Source: Gammaproteobacteria bacterium (GTDB lineage: Bacteria > Pseudomonadota > Gammaproteobacteria > DSM-16500). Taken from it: a stretch of 53,251 nucleotides of DNA. The position numbers were made by a program, and so were the translations under genes. The notes below the pieces were generated by a model. That model was not told where the DNA came from and did no database searches. It saw only the letters and a list, made by a program, of their open reading frames with translations. The stretch covers positions 1 to 53,251 of the forward strand of contig JABDDD010000009.1 of NCBI GenBank assembly GCA_013287765.1, in the 5' to 3' direction. Of the stretch, positions 27,379-36,521 are shown piece after piece. How positions within the stretch are numbered: the first letter of the stretch is position 1; each line of letters starts with the position of its first letter.

Positions 27379-28566
27379 TTATGTAGTACCTAACGAATTA
27401 CTGAAATATTGCTGAATGCCTTGCTGCCAAGGTAGTACAATGACATCGTCTATTTTCTTGATATATTTTTCATTACATAAAACAATTGGTTCTGCTTGCG
27501 GAAGATCTCGGCATAGTTTGGCAAAGGCGCTGATATCTTCTAAATTAATGTTGGTTGCGCTTTTAATTTCAATGCATAATAGCGGTTTTCCTGGGCGTTC
27601 AACAATCAAATCAATTTCAGTATCGTTAATTGTGCGTAAATAAGTAAAACGATATTCGAGGCGATGATATTCGGCTAAGCGCATGCATTCCAGAATCACG
27701 AAATGTTCAAAGGCGTTGCCGTAACTATTAGTTTGAGGCAATAGTGGTACAGTGGTTAAGCGTGATAGAGCTCTCACCACCCCGAGATCAAAAAAATAAA
27801 ATTTAGGTTTGTTGTTTAATCGTTTACGGAATGAATGATGAAAGGGCTCTAAGAAGAAGCCAATCAGTGTATCTTCCAAGATGGAATAATAAGAGCTTAT
27901 AGTTTTATCGTTTACGCCGACGTCGCGTGCTATGTTGCTAAAATTGATAATTTTACCGTTACTCCGAGCTGCAACTTCTAAGAAACGTCGAAAGGGATCT
28001 AATTGACGAATTAATTGCTCACCCCAGATTTCTTCTTTTAAATAGGTATGTGCATAAGCATGTAAAAATTCTTGTTTTTTTGGGTCATCAGGGTAAGTGA
28101 AAATTGCCGGCAGTGTTCCCCACTGTAGGGCTTCGTCTAAATTAAATTGCTTGCCAAGCTCAACAGAGGTAAATGGAAATAAATGGTATACAAAAGCTCT
28201 ACCAGCTAATAAGTTAGCTCCACCTTTCTTAAGTTTGCGTGCGCTCGATCCGGTCATTACAAAATAGGGCTGCGATTTTTTCATTAGCCGGTGGACTATA
28301 TCTAATAAGCGAGGTACTTTTTGGATTTCATCAATCACGACATGGGTGATACTGGCTGGGAGTGCGCTAACAATTTGAGAGAGTTCATTGGGGTTACGCG
28401 CAAAACGGTCTTCCTCGGTGCTGTCTAGTAAATCAATGGTGAGAGTGGATTCGGGCGGATAGAGCTGTTCTATCAAAGTGCTTTTTCCGGTGTTACGTGC
28501 ACCAAATAGAAAAAAATGATGATTTTTAGGTAATTCCAGCAGTCTAGTAATTAAAGGAAAAGGCAT
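27379..28566 (-). CDS. AAA ATPase with C-terminal DUF4143 domain (copy 3)
   Basis: 395 residues, similar throughout to the product at 2297..3472. Walker A GARNTGKST, Walker B HVVIDEIQK, winged helix FSNIARDVGVNDKTISSYY, and a DUF4143 core with TEIDLIVERP and CIEIKSA, so the PD-(D/E)XK-like residues are kept. The winged helix could bind DNA. The ATG lies just five bases from an elaborate palindromic array (28571..28696). Converges with copy 2, from which it is separated by 37 bases, and is divergent from the effector-like gene. Confidence 0.85.
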   Translation of the reverse strand: MPFPLITRLLELPKNHHFFLFGARNTGKSTLIEQLYPPESTLTIDLLDSTEEDRFARNPNELSQIVSALPASITHVVIDEIQKVPRLLDIVHRLMKKSQPYFVMTGSSARKLKKGGANLLAGRAFVYHLFPFTSVELGKQFNLDEALQWGTLPAIFTYPDDPKKQEFLHAYAHTYLKEEIWGEQLIRQLDPFRRFLEVAARSNGKIINFSNIARDVGVNDKTISSYYSILEDTLIGFFLEPFHHSFRKRLNNKPKFYFFDLGVVRALSRLTTVPLLPQTNSYGNAFEHFVILECMRLAEYHRLEYRFTYLRTINDTEIDLIVERPGKPLLCIEIKSATNINLEDISAFAKLCRDLPQAEPIVLCNEKYIKKIDDVIVLPWQQGIQQYFSNSLGTT

Positions 28567-28570
28567 AAGA

Positions 28571-28696
28571 ACTCCGAAAATGTCAGTAATTTTCGGAGTA
28601 TACTCCGAGAATTACTGAATTCCAAGTAAAATTATGCATTTTTCGCACCATACTCCGAGAATGTCAGTATTTTTCGGAGTATGCTCCGAGAATTAC
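28571..28696. promoter_or_regulatory. Two-cassette palindromic operator array
   Basis: A motif CTCCGARAATKWCTG-like occurs six times in two cassettes 81 bases apart. Cassette A: forward 28572..28586, reverse 28584..28598, forward 28603..28617. Cassette B: forward 28653..28667, reverse 28665..28679, forward 28684..28696. CTCCGAAAAT and ATTTTCGGAG form perfect arms in A, and TCGGAGTATACTCCGA (28593..28608) is a perfect palindrome. Cassette A covers the likely -10 and the ribosome site GGAG of the minus-strand ATPase. Reads as an operator array. Confidence 0.8.
28597..28625 (-). promoter_or_regulatory. Promoter of DUF4143 ATPase copy 3
   Basis: On the minus strand TTGGAA (28625..28620) and TATACT (28602..28597) are 17 bases apart. 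The -10 box lies inside the TCGGAGTATACTCCGA palindrome, so a protein bound to the array would exclude RNA polymerase. The start point would fall near 28590, about 24 bases before the ATG. Confidence 0.55.
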
Positions 28697-28720
28697 ATAG
28701 AAATATAAATAGATCATTAA

Positions 28721-28749
28721 TTGACCAATTGATCCAATTCCTGTATAAT
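28721..28749 (+). promoter_or_regulatory. Promoter of the effector-like gene
   Basis: TTGACC (28721..28726) and TATAAT (28744..28749) with 17 bases between, near consensus, 36 bases upstream of the ATG at 28785. GAGGA at 28771..28775 is the ribosome site. Confidence 0.7.
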
Positions 28750-28784
28750 ACCCATTCTATGAAAATAAACGAGGAAATTTTCTA

Positions 28785-30818
28785 ATGCAATCAAGCACTT
28801 CTTCTGAAAAAGAGCGAAAAGAACAAGAAAAGCGTGATAATTTACCTTGTCTTTTGAATGCGCATAAAAAATTAAAGAAAGAAATAGACAAACAAGATAA
28901 AACTCTTCCTGCGACAGACTCACAAAAGCTTCAAAATAAGATTTTTGAGGAATTGGAGGATATATTAAATCAACGCTATTGGTTTACAGATGAACTCGAT
29001 GAAAAAAAAGCATTAACGCAATCTGACTTAATTGATAAAGCTAGAGATATTTATTTAAAGTCTTTAAATAAAACTTATTTAAAATTATTAGCGATTAGAA
29101 AAGTAATAATAGATTTCAATCCTGAATATGTGTATAGCAATGAATTATTAAGATTTATTTTAATAAGTATCAACCAAACGCTTGCTGATTTAGAAAAAAA
29201 CCGAAAAACAGGTGTTGAAAGCCAACCGCTTAAATTAAATCAAGATGAAGAAGAATATTATTCATCTTATTATTTAACGCAATATCTTGCTAATCAATTA
29301 GGCGGTAGTTATTTTCCACATCGTCAAGAAGATGATCCACTTTTTTTAAATAACATTATAATAATAGAAGAAGAAAGAGGAGTATGCTTCGGAGATTTAG
29401 AGGCTTGGGTGGATCATGTTAACAAAGGGAAAAAATCAATTTTAAGTGTTCGAGCAGATGAAAAAGTGATGGAAAAACAGATAAATCAAAAAAAATATAT
29501 ACAGGAATATACGGTAAGTTCTATAAGAGAATTTTACGGAACTACGGCGGATATATGGATCATTATTCAAGATATTATATTTAAGTTAAAAGAAAACTTT
29601 TTTTATGGGGTTGCATTTTATCCTTTAGAGCGTTTAAGAAGCAACGGTCATGTTATGGGAATATATAAAAACTCTGCTGGACAAATTATCTTTAGAGACT
29701 CTAACGATGTAACTACTAGTTTTCAAAGTATCTCGAACTTTAAAATATTTATTTTTTATTATTTTTGCGATATTTATAAAGTGGGCTCTTCTAAAGAGTT
29801 TAGTGAAGGATCAATCTCCCTCATGCAATGGAAAGATCAGCCTATTTCCCCATCTATTACTATTCCTGACGTCAAAAACGACAAAACGCGTGCCGTTGAA
29901 TTAAAAGCCATGACAGACCAAGAACATACTTCTCAAGGTTTTGAGTCATTACATTCACAATTACAAATTATCGCAGCACTACCAAAAGATGAGAAAATGC
30001 CTGCAATGATTTATAAAACTTTTGAAGATGAAAATAATAGTTTTAAAAATTGTTTAAAGAAAAAATTTAAATGTACAGAGCAGGAAAAATCCACAGGAGC
30101 ATTTGTTGATTATATGAAGGCATATCAACAAAAATTAAAAAGTCTAACTTTAACTACCCTCGATAAGCAAATTGCAAACATACAAAAATTTCAAAAAGAG
30201 AACCCAGTTTATGGTCAAAAACCAGAAATTAAAGACTCACTAGAATTATTGAATAATATTAAGCAAGATATTTATAAAGCAGGTGTAGATGAAACATTGA
30301 TTTCTATTGTCGACCGTCATTTAAAAGATCAGCCTAATAAAGCTATTAGAGAACTAGTCAAAAAACACGAAATTCATCCTGGTTGCGTACTCATTTTGCA
30401 GCAAAAATTATTAAGAATGCTTTGCAAATTAAGTGATAAAGACTGGTCACCCATCGTGTCAAGTGGTACAAAAATAGAAGAAGAAAGTAAAAAAATTCCA
30501 ACCTCTATTGCTAAAGTTCGTGCGCTCCTGAAAGGATATTACCAACATGATCTAGTGGATATGCCTGGTTTGTTAAGACAAATTCAATTAATCTTTGCTG
30601 CAAAAAACAGCGGGTTTTTTGCCAGGGCTAGGAACAGGCGCAGCCGTGCTATGGAAGAATTTGACTCTATCATGAAAAAATTGGATACGCATAATCCAAG
30701 CTCTTTGCAAGAAGTCTTTGCGCAAATCCAAAAATTTGAAGAAAAATATTTAAAGCCAGCTTTGAAAGAACAACCTAAACCAATTGTTTCTTCTTCACCA
30801 CGATTAATTGCAGCTTGA
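28785..30818 (+). CDS. Effector-like protein with possible papain/C58-type protease core
   Basis: 677 residues, no signal peptide or membrane segment, lysine- and glutamate-rich, largely helical outside a compact middle domain (residues 165-335). That domain has GVCFGDLEAW (Cys201), SNGHVMGIY (His289) and IIFRDSN (Asp305), the spacing and context of the Cys-His-Asp triads of YopT-like and related papain-fold virulence proteases. The long helical C-terminus is not recognised. Strong own promoter, divergent from DUF4143 copy 3. Together with the Dot/Icm genes this suggests a translocated effector; no obvious glutamate-rich C-terminal signal. Triad assignment is inference. Confidence 0.6.
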   Translation: MQSSTSSEKERKEQEKRDNLPCLLNAHKKLKKEIDKQDKTLPATDSQKLQNKIFEELEDILNQRYWFTDELDEKKALTQSDLIDKARDIYLKSLNKTYLKLLAIRKVIIDFNPEYVYSNELLRFILISINQTLADLEKNRKTGVESQPLKLNQDEEEYYSSYYLTQYLANQLGGSYFPHRQEDDPLFLNNIIIIEEERGVCFGDLEAWVDHVNKGKKSILSVRADEKVMEKQINQKKYIQEYTVSSIREFYGTTADIWIIIQDIIFKLKENFFYGVAFYPLERLRSNGHVMGIYKNSAGQIIFRDSNDVTTSFQSISNFKIFIFYYFCDIYKVGSSKEFSEGSISLMQWKDQPISPSITIPDVKNDKTRAVELKAMTDQEHTSQGFESLHSQLQIIAALPKDEKMPAMIYKTFEDENNSFKNCLKKKFKCTEQEKSTGAFVDYMKAYQQKLKSLTLTTLDKQIANIQKFQKENPVYGQKPEIKDSLELLNNIKQDIYKAGVDETLISIVDRHLKDQPNKAIRELVKKHEIHPGCVLILQQKLLRMLCKLSDKDWSPIVSSGTKIEEESKKIPTSIAKVRALLKGYYQHDLVDMPGLLRQIQLIFAAKNSGFFARARNRRSRAMEEFDSIMKKLDTHNPSSLQEVFAQIQKFEEKYLKPALKEQPKPIVSSSPRLIAA

Positions 30819-30825
30819 AATTTTT

Positions 30826-30847
30826 GCATTGCATAAATGCTTTTTTT
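30826..30847 (+). terminator. Weak intrinsic terminator after effector-like gene
   Basis: GCATT, a five-base loop and AATGC, followed at once by seven T residues, eight bases after the stop codon. The stem is short, so efficiency is doubtful. Confidence 0.4.
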
Positions 30848-30906
30848 AGATTAGATTATGACCCCCTTAATACTGATTCTGTAAACTACTTGCGGGGATT
30901 CTTCTG

Positions 30907-32808
30907 ATGGCTGATTGGTCGGCGCAAAACGCGCGTGATGCTTATTTGGTGGCACAATGGGGCGATGGGTTTTTTGATATTTGCGAAAAAGGACGAATGC
31001 AAGTCTATCCTAAAGGCCAAGGCAATAATAATGCACATATTGATCTCTATGAATTAGCAGAACGTATCAAAGAATCGGGTCTGACTTTCCCCGTTTTAGT
31101 GCGCTTTACCGATATCTTGCAAAAACGTATCCAAACTTTAAACGAAGCCTTCTTGCGAGCCATTAAAGAAAATGAATATCGCGGCGCTTTTACCTGCGTC
31201 TACCCCATTAAAGTCAATCAACAACGCCGAGTGGTTGAAGCAATCTTAGATAGCACCATCAAAGGCCATGTCGGTTTAGAATCAGGCAGTAAACCAGAAT
31301 TACTCGCAACCCTTGCGCTATCTGCTCACCCTGAATCTGTCATCGTCTGCAATGGTTACAAAGATCGAGAATATATCCGCCTTGCATTAATCGGCCAACG
31401 CCTAGGCCATCGCGTGTGTATTATTTTAGAAAAATTATCAGAACTTGATCTCGTCTTAGAAGAAGCCGAAAAATTAAAAATTGAACCCTGTATCGGGATT
31501 CGCGTCAGATTGGCAGCAATTGGTACCGGAAAATGGCAAAAAACAAGCGGAGAAAAAGCAAAATTCGGCTTTTCTGCCCCGCAAGTTTTGCAAGTTATTG
31601 ATATTCTTAAAGAAAAAAATCAACTGGGACTGCTCCGCGCTATTCATTTTAATCTGGGTTCGCAAATCGCTAATATTGCCGATATTCAAAAAGGCATGCG
31701 CGAATGCGCGCGGTATTTTACCGCTTTAAACGCTCTAGGAGCACCTATTAGCATTGTCGATGTGGGTGGCGGCCTTGGGGTTGATTATGAAGGCACTCGC
31801 TCACGCAGCGATTGCTCAATGAACTATAGCGTACAAGAATATGCTGATAATATCGTTTTTATTTTGGCAGAGGCGTGTCAGCAGAATAACTTACCTCATC
31901 CTGAAATTATTACTGAATCAGGACGCTCGATCACAGCACATCATGCCATGCTTATTACTAATGTGATTGCAACCGAGGCTGCTTGTGATTTAACACACTT
32001 AAGAGCACCTGATGCAGCGACTGCACCCCTCATGGTTAAAAATTTATGGGATGGTTATAATCAAGTGAATGAAAGTAATGCGCTTGAATATTATCATTAT
32101 GTGAATTTATGGAATTCTGAAGCGCAAACTATGTTTACCCATGGTCTCATTGACTTAAAAACCCGTGCTTATGCTGAAGAAATTTATTATGCAACTTGTT
32201 TTAAAGTACGTGATTTTTTAAAACCATCGGTGCGCGCACATCGTGATGTGATTGATGAATTAAATGAAAAGCTAGCACATAAGTTTTTTTGTAATTTTTC
32301 TTTATTTCAATCATTACCTGATGCGTGGGCTATTGACCAAGTGTTTCCCATTTTACCTTTGTCAGGCTTAGATAAACCGCCTGGCTTGCGTGGTATTTTG
32401 CATGATATTACTTGTGATTCAGATGGCAGAATTGATTTATATGTTAATAATTATGGCTTAGATAGTACTTTATCTTTATTACCTTATGATCCACTACAGC
32501 CGTATTTATTAGGAATTTTTATGGTGGGCGCTTATCAAGAAATTCTAGGTGATTTACATAATTTATTTGGTGATACTCATTCTGTGCATGTGGAATTAAC
32601 AGAAGATGGTCATTATAAGTTAACCCAAGGTATTGAAGGGGATACAGTTGAATTAGCGTTAGGCTATGTTAATTTTAATCGCAACCAATTGATTCGCTCC
32701 TATCGCGAACAACTAGAAAAAAAATCCGGCTTGAGTGATCCTGAACGTACGGAATTTTTAAATGATTTAACCAAGGGCTTGCAAGGGTATACTTATTTTG
32801 AAGATTAA
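30907..32808 (+). CDS. speA: Biosynthetic arginine decarboxylase
   Basis: 633 residues, family-typical. PLP-dependent fold III enzyme making agmatine for polyamine synthesis. PLP lysine in VYPIKVNQQ; other motifs are GLESGSKPELLA, CNGYKDREYI, FNLGSQ, VDVGGGLGVDYEG and TESGRSITAHH, plus the C-terminal CDSDG segment (TCDSDGRID). It faces the deformylase gene, with three bases between stops. It lies on its own transcription unit. Confidence 0.96.
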   Translation: MADWSAQNARDAYLVAQWGDGFFDICEKGRMQVYPKGQGNNNAHIDLYELAERIKESGLTFPVLVRFTDILQKRIQTLNEAFLRAIKENEYRGAFTCVYPIKVNQQRRVVEAILDSTIKGHVGLESGSKPELLATLALSAHPESVIVCNGYKDREYIRLALIGQRLGHRVCIILEKLSELDLVLEEAEKLKIEPCIGIRVRLAAIGTGKWQKTSGEKAKFGFSAPQVLQVIDILKEKNQLGLLRAIHFNLGSQIANIADIQKGMRECARYFTALNALGAPISIVDVGGGLGVDYEGTRSRSDCSMNYSVQEYADNIVFILAEACQQNNLPHPEIITESGRSITAHHAMLITNVIATEAACDLTHLRAPDAATAPLMVKNLWDGYNQVNESNALEYYHYVNLWNSEAQTMFTHGLIDLKTRAYAEEIYYATCFKVRDFLKPSVRAHRDVIDELNEKLAHKFFCNFSLFQSLPDAWAIDQVFPILPLSGLDKPPGLRGILHDITCDSDGRIDLYVNNYGLDSTLSLLPYDPLQPYLLGIFMVGAYQEILGDLHNLFGDTHSVHVELTEDGHYKLTQGIEGDTVELALGYVNFNRNQLIRSYREQLEKKSGLSDPERTEFLNDLTKGLQGYTYFED

Positions 32809-32811
32809 TAT

Positions 32812-33318
32812 TTATTGCTCGCGCTTTAAATGTTTTTCCATTTTTTTTAGCCACATGCGTTTTTTTAAAGGGGATAGATAATCGATATATAATTTTCCAT
32901 ATAAATGATCGATTTCATGTTGCAAACAATGGGCTAATAAACCAGTTCCCTCTATTTCAAAAAAATCCCCTTTTTCATTTTGCGCGCGTACTTTCACATA
33001 AGTTGCGCGCGGAACTTTATCAAAACTTCCCGGAATAGAAAGACAGCCCGCAGTCATTAATTCTGATCCGCTTGATTCAATAATTTGTGGATTGATAATA
33101 ACAAATGGTTGATTGCGCTCTTCGGAAACATCAATCGTTGCAATTTTTTTCGCAATACCGACTTGGGGAGCGGCCAACCCCACGCCATTCTCGTGGTACA
33201 TGGTTTCATACATGTCTTGCACTAAGTGCGCTAATTTATCATCAAACTGATCGACAGGTTCAGCTATTTTATGCAATGCAGGATGATGTGAATAATAAAC
33301 TAATTTTAATAATGGCAT
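32812..33318 (-). CDS. def: Peptide deformylase
   Basis: 168 residues from ATG 33318. Metal-binding and catalytic motifs: GVGLAAPQVG, GCLSIPG (Cys ligand) and HEIDHL (two His ligands and Glu). The residue before GCLS is Ala where most enzymes have Glu. It removes the formyl group from nascent chains. No fmt gene is next to it, so this may be a second, non-operon deformylase. Confidence 0.93.
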   Translation of the reverse strand: MPLLKLVYYSHHPALHKIAEPVDQFDDKLAHLVQDMYETMYHENGVGLAAPQVGIAKKIATIDVSEERNQPFVIINPQIIESSGSELMTAGCLSIPGSFDKVPRATYVKVRAQNEKGDFFEIEGTGLLAHCLQHEIDHLYGKLYIDYLSPLKKRMWLKKMEKHLKREQ

Positions 33319-33369
33319 CAAAAATACTCATATTTATTTAAAAATATTTAAAAAAAAGCATTATAAGTT

Positions 33370-33846
33370 TTAATTTGATTTTTTTAAAGTAAATTCTGTT
33401 TCAATGCTTCCTGAATGATTAACTGTTTTAGCAGTCATTTGTGTCACTTCAATTCCTTGTTTTGTTAATTCTAATAACCAACTTATTAAAGCATCAAAAG
33501 CAACTTGTTTAAAAGATAATTGCACGGTATCACTATCTGTTGGATGGAATTGATTAAGATTTGCAACAATTGCAGTATTATTTAATGAATTTTGAATTAA
33601 ACTTGGTAGAAAAGTTATTTTAGGCGTTAAAACAGAGCTTTGGTGTGAGTGTTTTAGTTTTAAATCTGCTGCTTGCATCCAGATTAATAAAGCTTGATTG
33701 GCAGCTAAAGTTGTTCGTGAAGCTATTATTTTTTGATTAAGCGGTAACCAAATAAAGCAATAAATCAGCAACAAGCTACTCATCAGCGCGCCTAGCACAC
33801 AGGTTCTTTTTTCAGCAAGAGAAAGTTGCAACCACCAGGTTTTCAT
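33370..33846 (-). CDS. gspM: Type II secretion protein GspM
   Basis: 158 residues: short cytoplasmic start, one membrane segment (CVLGALMSSLLLIYCFIW) and a small periplasmic ferredoxin-like domain. The sequence family is weakly conserved; identity comes from size, topology and position as last gene of the gspG-M operon, overlapping gspL by 4 bases. GspM stabilises GspL in the inner-membrane platform. Confidence 0.8.
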   Translation of the reverse strand: MKTWWLQLSLAEKRTCVLGALMSSLLLIYCFIWLPLNQKIIASRTTLAANQALLIWMQAADLKLKHSHQSSVLTPKITFLPSLIQNSLNNTAIVANLNQFHPTDSDTVQLSFKQVAFDALISWLLELTKQGIEVTQMTAKTVNHSGSIETEFTLKKSN

Positions 33847-35003
33847 AAAATACCTCTTTGAATTTTAATCAGTAAAGTAGCATTTACTTTTGAATCGATA
33901 ATATTAGCTTTTTGTTGTTTTACGTTCAAATTCTCACTTTGTAATTTTTTAATAAAATGATCTAACTCATTAAAAGAAGATGTGGTTAAAGTTATGCTCA
34001 ATTGATTATTTGCAAAATGAAAGCTGTTTAATTGCATTGATTTTTCTTGAGTCAATTCATTACCTAATAATTGGAGTAAATATAAAAAAACACTTTGATT
34101 AGTATCTTGTGATAATTTTTTTAATTTCTCTTGAAGTCGCATCCGTGGCGCAATCAGCGTCAGACTGTTTGGAAAATAAGTTTTATAAATTTGTCTGATT
34201 GCTTTATCACTTGTATCAATTTCTTTGCTTAAAATAATAAAAGATATTAATTTACTTAAAAATAATAATACGCCTGTGAGCGTTAATAAAAAAGCACAAG
34301 CAATCCATCGCCATTTATGATTTTTAGCTGATTTTTTGACGGGTTTATACTCGCCTTGTAATAAATTAATCACAGGGAAATCCGTCAACCATTGATAAGA
34401 AGTTTGTAAAAAATCATAAGAAGAATAAATGGTCACTTGAATTTTTATAAATGGTAATTGAGATAGTAATTGCTGTAATAAAATTTCTTGATCTTTGGCA
34501 TAATGAATATGCAAGGATTCACACGAAGAGTCTTTTAAAATAGCTGGTAAATTTACCGTATCGCAACTAAATCCTTGATAAGCCCCTTGACGAATAGAAA
34601 CAGTTTTTTCATTTAATCGCGCTTGCCACTCATTATGACTGATATTATTATTTAAAGGCAGTACGAAAGTATCGGGTATCAGCATGTGCGGATAAATATT
34701 AGCTTCTTTTAAAATAAAAAGCCATTGTTCTAGAGTTTTTTTCGCAACGATTGCCACAGGAATTTTTTGATTTTTACGAAAGACTCCTACAGAAAAATGT
34801 AATTGCGTGACATCATCAATTAATTGTTCTTCAAGTACAAAAGGAAGTGCTTGATGAAATCGTGCGCCTTTTAATGGTGGTAATTCGGTTTCTATTAATA
34901 AAATTTTTTCACCAGGCACAACAACAATGACTTTTGATTCAACAGAAATGTGCGAAAGATCAAGCGGTTCATTTTCTTTTAAAAATAAAATATGACTTTT
35001 CAT
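33843..35003 (-). CDS. gspL: Type II secretion protein GspL
   Basis: 386 residues: a cytoplasmic actin-like domain (LPPLKGARFHQALPFVLEEQ is the typical GspL segment), a membrane helix near residue 235-255 (WIACAFLLTLTGVLLFLS) and a periplasmic ferredoxin-like domain. It recruits the GspE ATPase to the platform. Overlaps gspK and gspM by 4 bases each (ATGA). Confidence 0.9.
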   Translation of the reverse strand: MKSHILFLKENEPLDLSHISVESKVIVVVPGEKILLIETELPPLKGARFHQALPFVLEEQLIDDVTQLHFSVGVFRKNQKIPVAIVAKKTLEQWLFILKEANIYPHMLIPDTFVLPLNNNISHNEWQARLNEKTVSIRQGAYQGFSCDTVNLPAILKDSSCESLHIHYAKDQEILLQQLLSQLPFIKIQVTIYSSYDFLQTSYQWLTDFPVINLLQGEYKPVKKSAKNHKWRWIACAFLLTLTGVLLFLSKLISFIILSKEIDTSDKAIRQIYKTYFPNSLTLIAPRMRLQEKLKKLSQDTNQSVFLYLLQLLGNELTQEKSMQLNSFHFANNQLSITLTTSSFNELDHFIKKLQSENLNVKQQKANIIDSKVNATLLIKIQRGIL

Positions 35004-35926
35004 AAAGACTCTTTGCTTTGGTTTAATATGGTTTCTATGGGTTGATTATTTTTAAACGTGCGTTTGATCAGTGTATAGAAAGTACTTTCATGCCCGGCTG
35101 TTTTCAAAATAGTTGTAATTAAAAAATATTCACTCAGCACGGTGATTTTATCTTCAGGGATAGGATTATTTTTTATGATATCTAATTGCATAAATTGTTG
35201 TGTAGAAATAAAAGGAGCATGCATTCGATGCAGCAAAATATTTTTTGCAGAATCGTAACTTAAGGTATCACTTAAACTCATAAAAACAGCTGCTTTTGCA
35301 CTGTTAATATTAATTAATGTACTTTCAGGTAGGGCAATAATAAAAGGTTTTAATAGATTAAATAAAGTTAGATTAAAACCTTTCACCAAAGCAAGCTCAC
35401 TCATACTCGCCATTAAACGATGCGGCTGTCGATAGGGCTCATCTTGGGTTAAATAATACGAATTGTTTTCTAAGTAGTTATTATTATTCGTGATCCAATC
35501 GACGACACAGCTTGCAAGTGTGGTTGCGGTTTTAAAATCAATCTTAGGTTGTACGGCGTGAATTAAGCGAGCAAAATCTGTAGCAGATTTAGTATCTGTT
35601 AAATTATTCAAATTAAAAAAACCTTGCGCATCATCGATTCGGCTAATAATAAGCGTATTGCCCATGCTGTTTTTAATTTGAATCGGTAAGAGATCGACTA
35701 ACTGATTCTTTTTTTTCATTTTCCAATTATTATTTAATTGCTCCATACCCCAGGCCACTGAACCATCAACATAATAACGATTTTGCGAAGTATTTAACAT
35801 TAAAGCTGTTCGATCCATATTATTATTTAAACGCAACATCATCTGCAAACTTGCAATGGAGACTAAACTTACAACAAAAAGTGCAATAATAATTGCAGCG
35901 CCTTGTTGTTTATGTAAGCTTTTCAA
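35000..35926 (-). CDS. gspK: Type II secretion minor pseudopilin GspK
   Basis: 308 residues. Prepilin leader then GAAIIIALFVVSLVSIASLQ as the hydrophobic helix, followed by the large GspK domain with LNNLTD and ININSAKAAVFMSLS, a helix-hairpin-helix-like region. It caps the pseudopilus tip with GspI and GspJ. In GspK the +5 position usually lacks the Glu of other pilins, as here. Overlaps gspJ and gspL. Confidence 0.92.
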   Translation of the reverse strand: MKSLHKQQGAAIIIALFVVSLVSIASLQMMLRLNNNMDRTALMLNTSQNRYYVDGSVAWGMEQLNNNWKMKKKNQLVDLLPIQIKNSMGNTLIISRIDDAQGFFNLNNLTDTKSATDFARLIHAVQPKIDFKTATTLASCVVDWITNNNNYLENNSYYLTQDEPYRQPHRLMASMSELALVKGFNLTLFNLLKPFIIALPESTLININSAKAAVFMSLSDTLSYDSAKNILLHRMHAPFISTQQFMQLDIIKNNPIPEDKITVLSEYFLITTILKTAGHESTFYTLIKRTFKNNQPIETILNQSKESL

Positions 35927-36521
35927 TGGCAGCTCCTGGGATTAAATACAGTTGCGTTAACATACCCCAATTTGCAAGTGTTAAAGAAACTTTAATAGCC
36001 TGTGGTAAAACATTGGCTGCATTATTATCTGGTGGCCAACTATTTTGAAATTGGCCTTTTGCATCTAAATAAGAAAATTGTAACTGCAAAACATCCGGCT
36101 GTATGATGCGTTGATCACTTTGAGTTTTTGGCGCTTGATCTAGCACGGGCCAAGTGATGCGAATTAAAGATCGCTGTAAAAGTAAATATTGAGTGCGTTC
36201 AAGCGTACTTTTTGATACAAGCGGATTAAACATCCCTGCATGAGTAAAAGTCACAGAAGTTGATGTACCTATTAGGGCTGCTTCTACTTTTCCTTTTGCA
36301 TTGGTAATGGGACGATTAATAATTTGCTCAAGATCACGTGACATTAAAATTAACGTATTAGAAAGTATTTGGAATCGTGCGGATTTGGCTTTGAGAATAG
36401 CATCGCTTGTTAAAACACTATGTAAAGCAGTGACCATAATTACTGATACAATCGTAAAAATAAAAAGTGAAATCATTAATTCAAGTAGAGTAAATCCCCC
36501 CTCACCCGCCGCTTTGCGCAT
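35910..36521 (-). CDS. gspJ: Type II secretion minor pseudopilin GspJ
   Basis: 203 residues. Leader MRKAAGEGG then FTLLELMISLFIFTIVSVIM, cleaved after the second Gly; Glu5 is present. The remainder has MSRDLEQIINRPI, typical of GspJ. Tip pseudopilin. Overlaps gspI by 20 bases and gspK by 17. Confidence 0.92.
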   Translation of the reverse strand: MRKAAGEGGFTLLELMISLFIFTIVSVIMVTALHSVLTSDAILKAKSARFQILSNTLILMSRDLEQIINRPITNAKGKVEAALIGTSTSVTFTHAGMFNPLVSKSTLERTQYLLLQRSLIRITWPVLDQAPKTQSDQRIIQPDVLQLQFSYLDAKGQFQNSWPPDNNAANVLPQAIKVSLTLANWGMLTQLYLIPGAAIEKLT

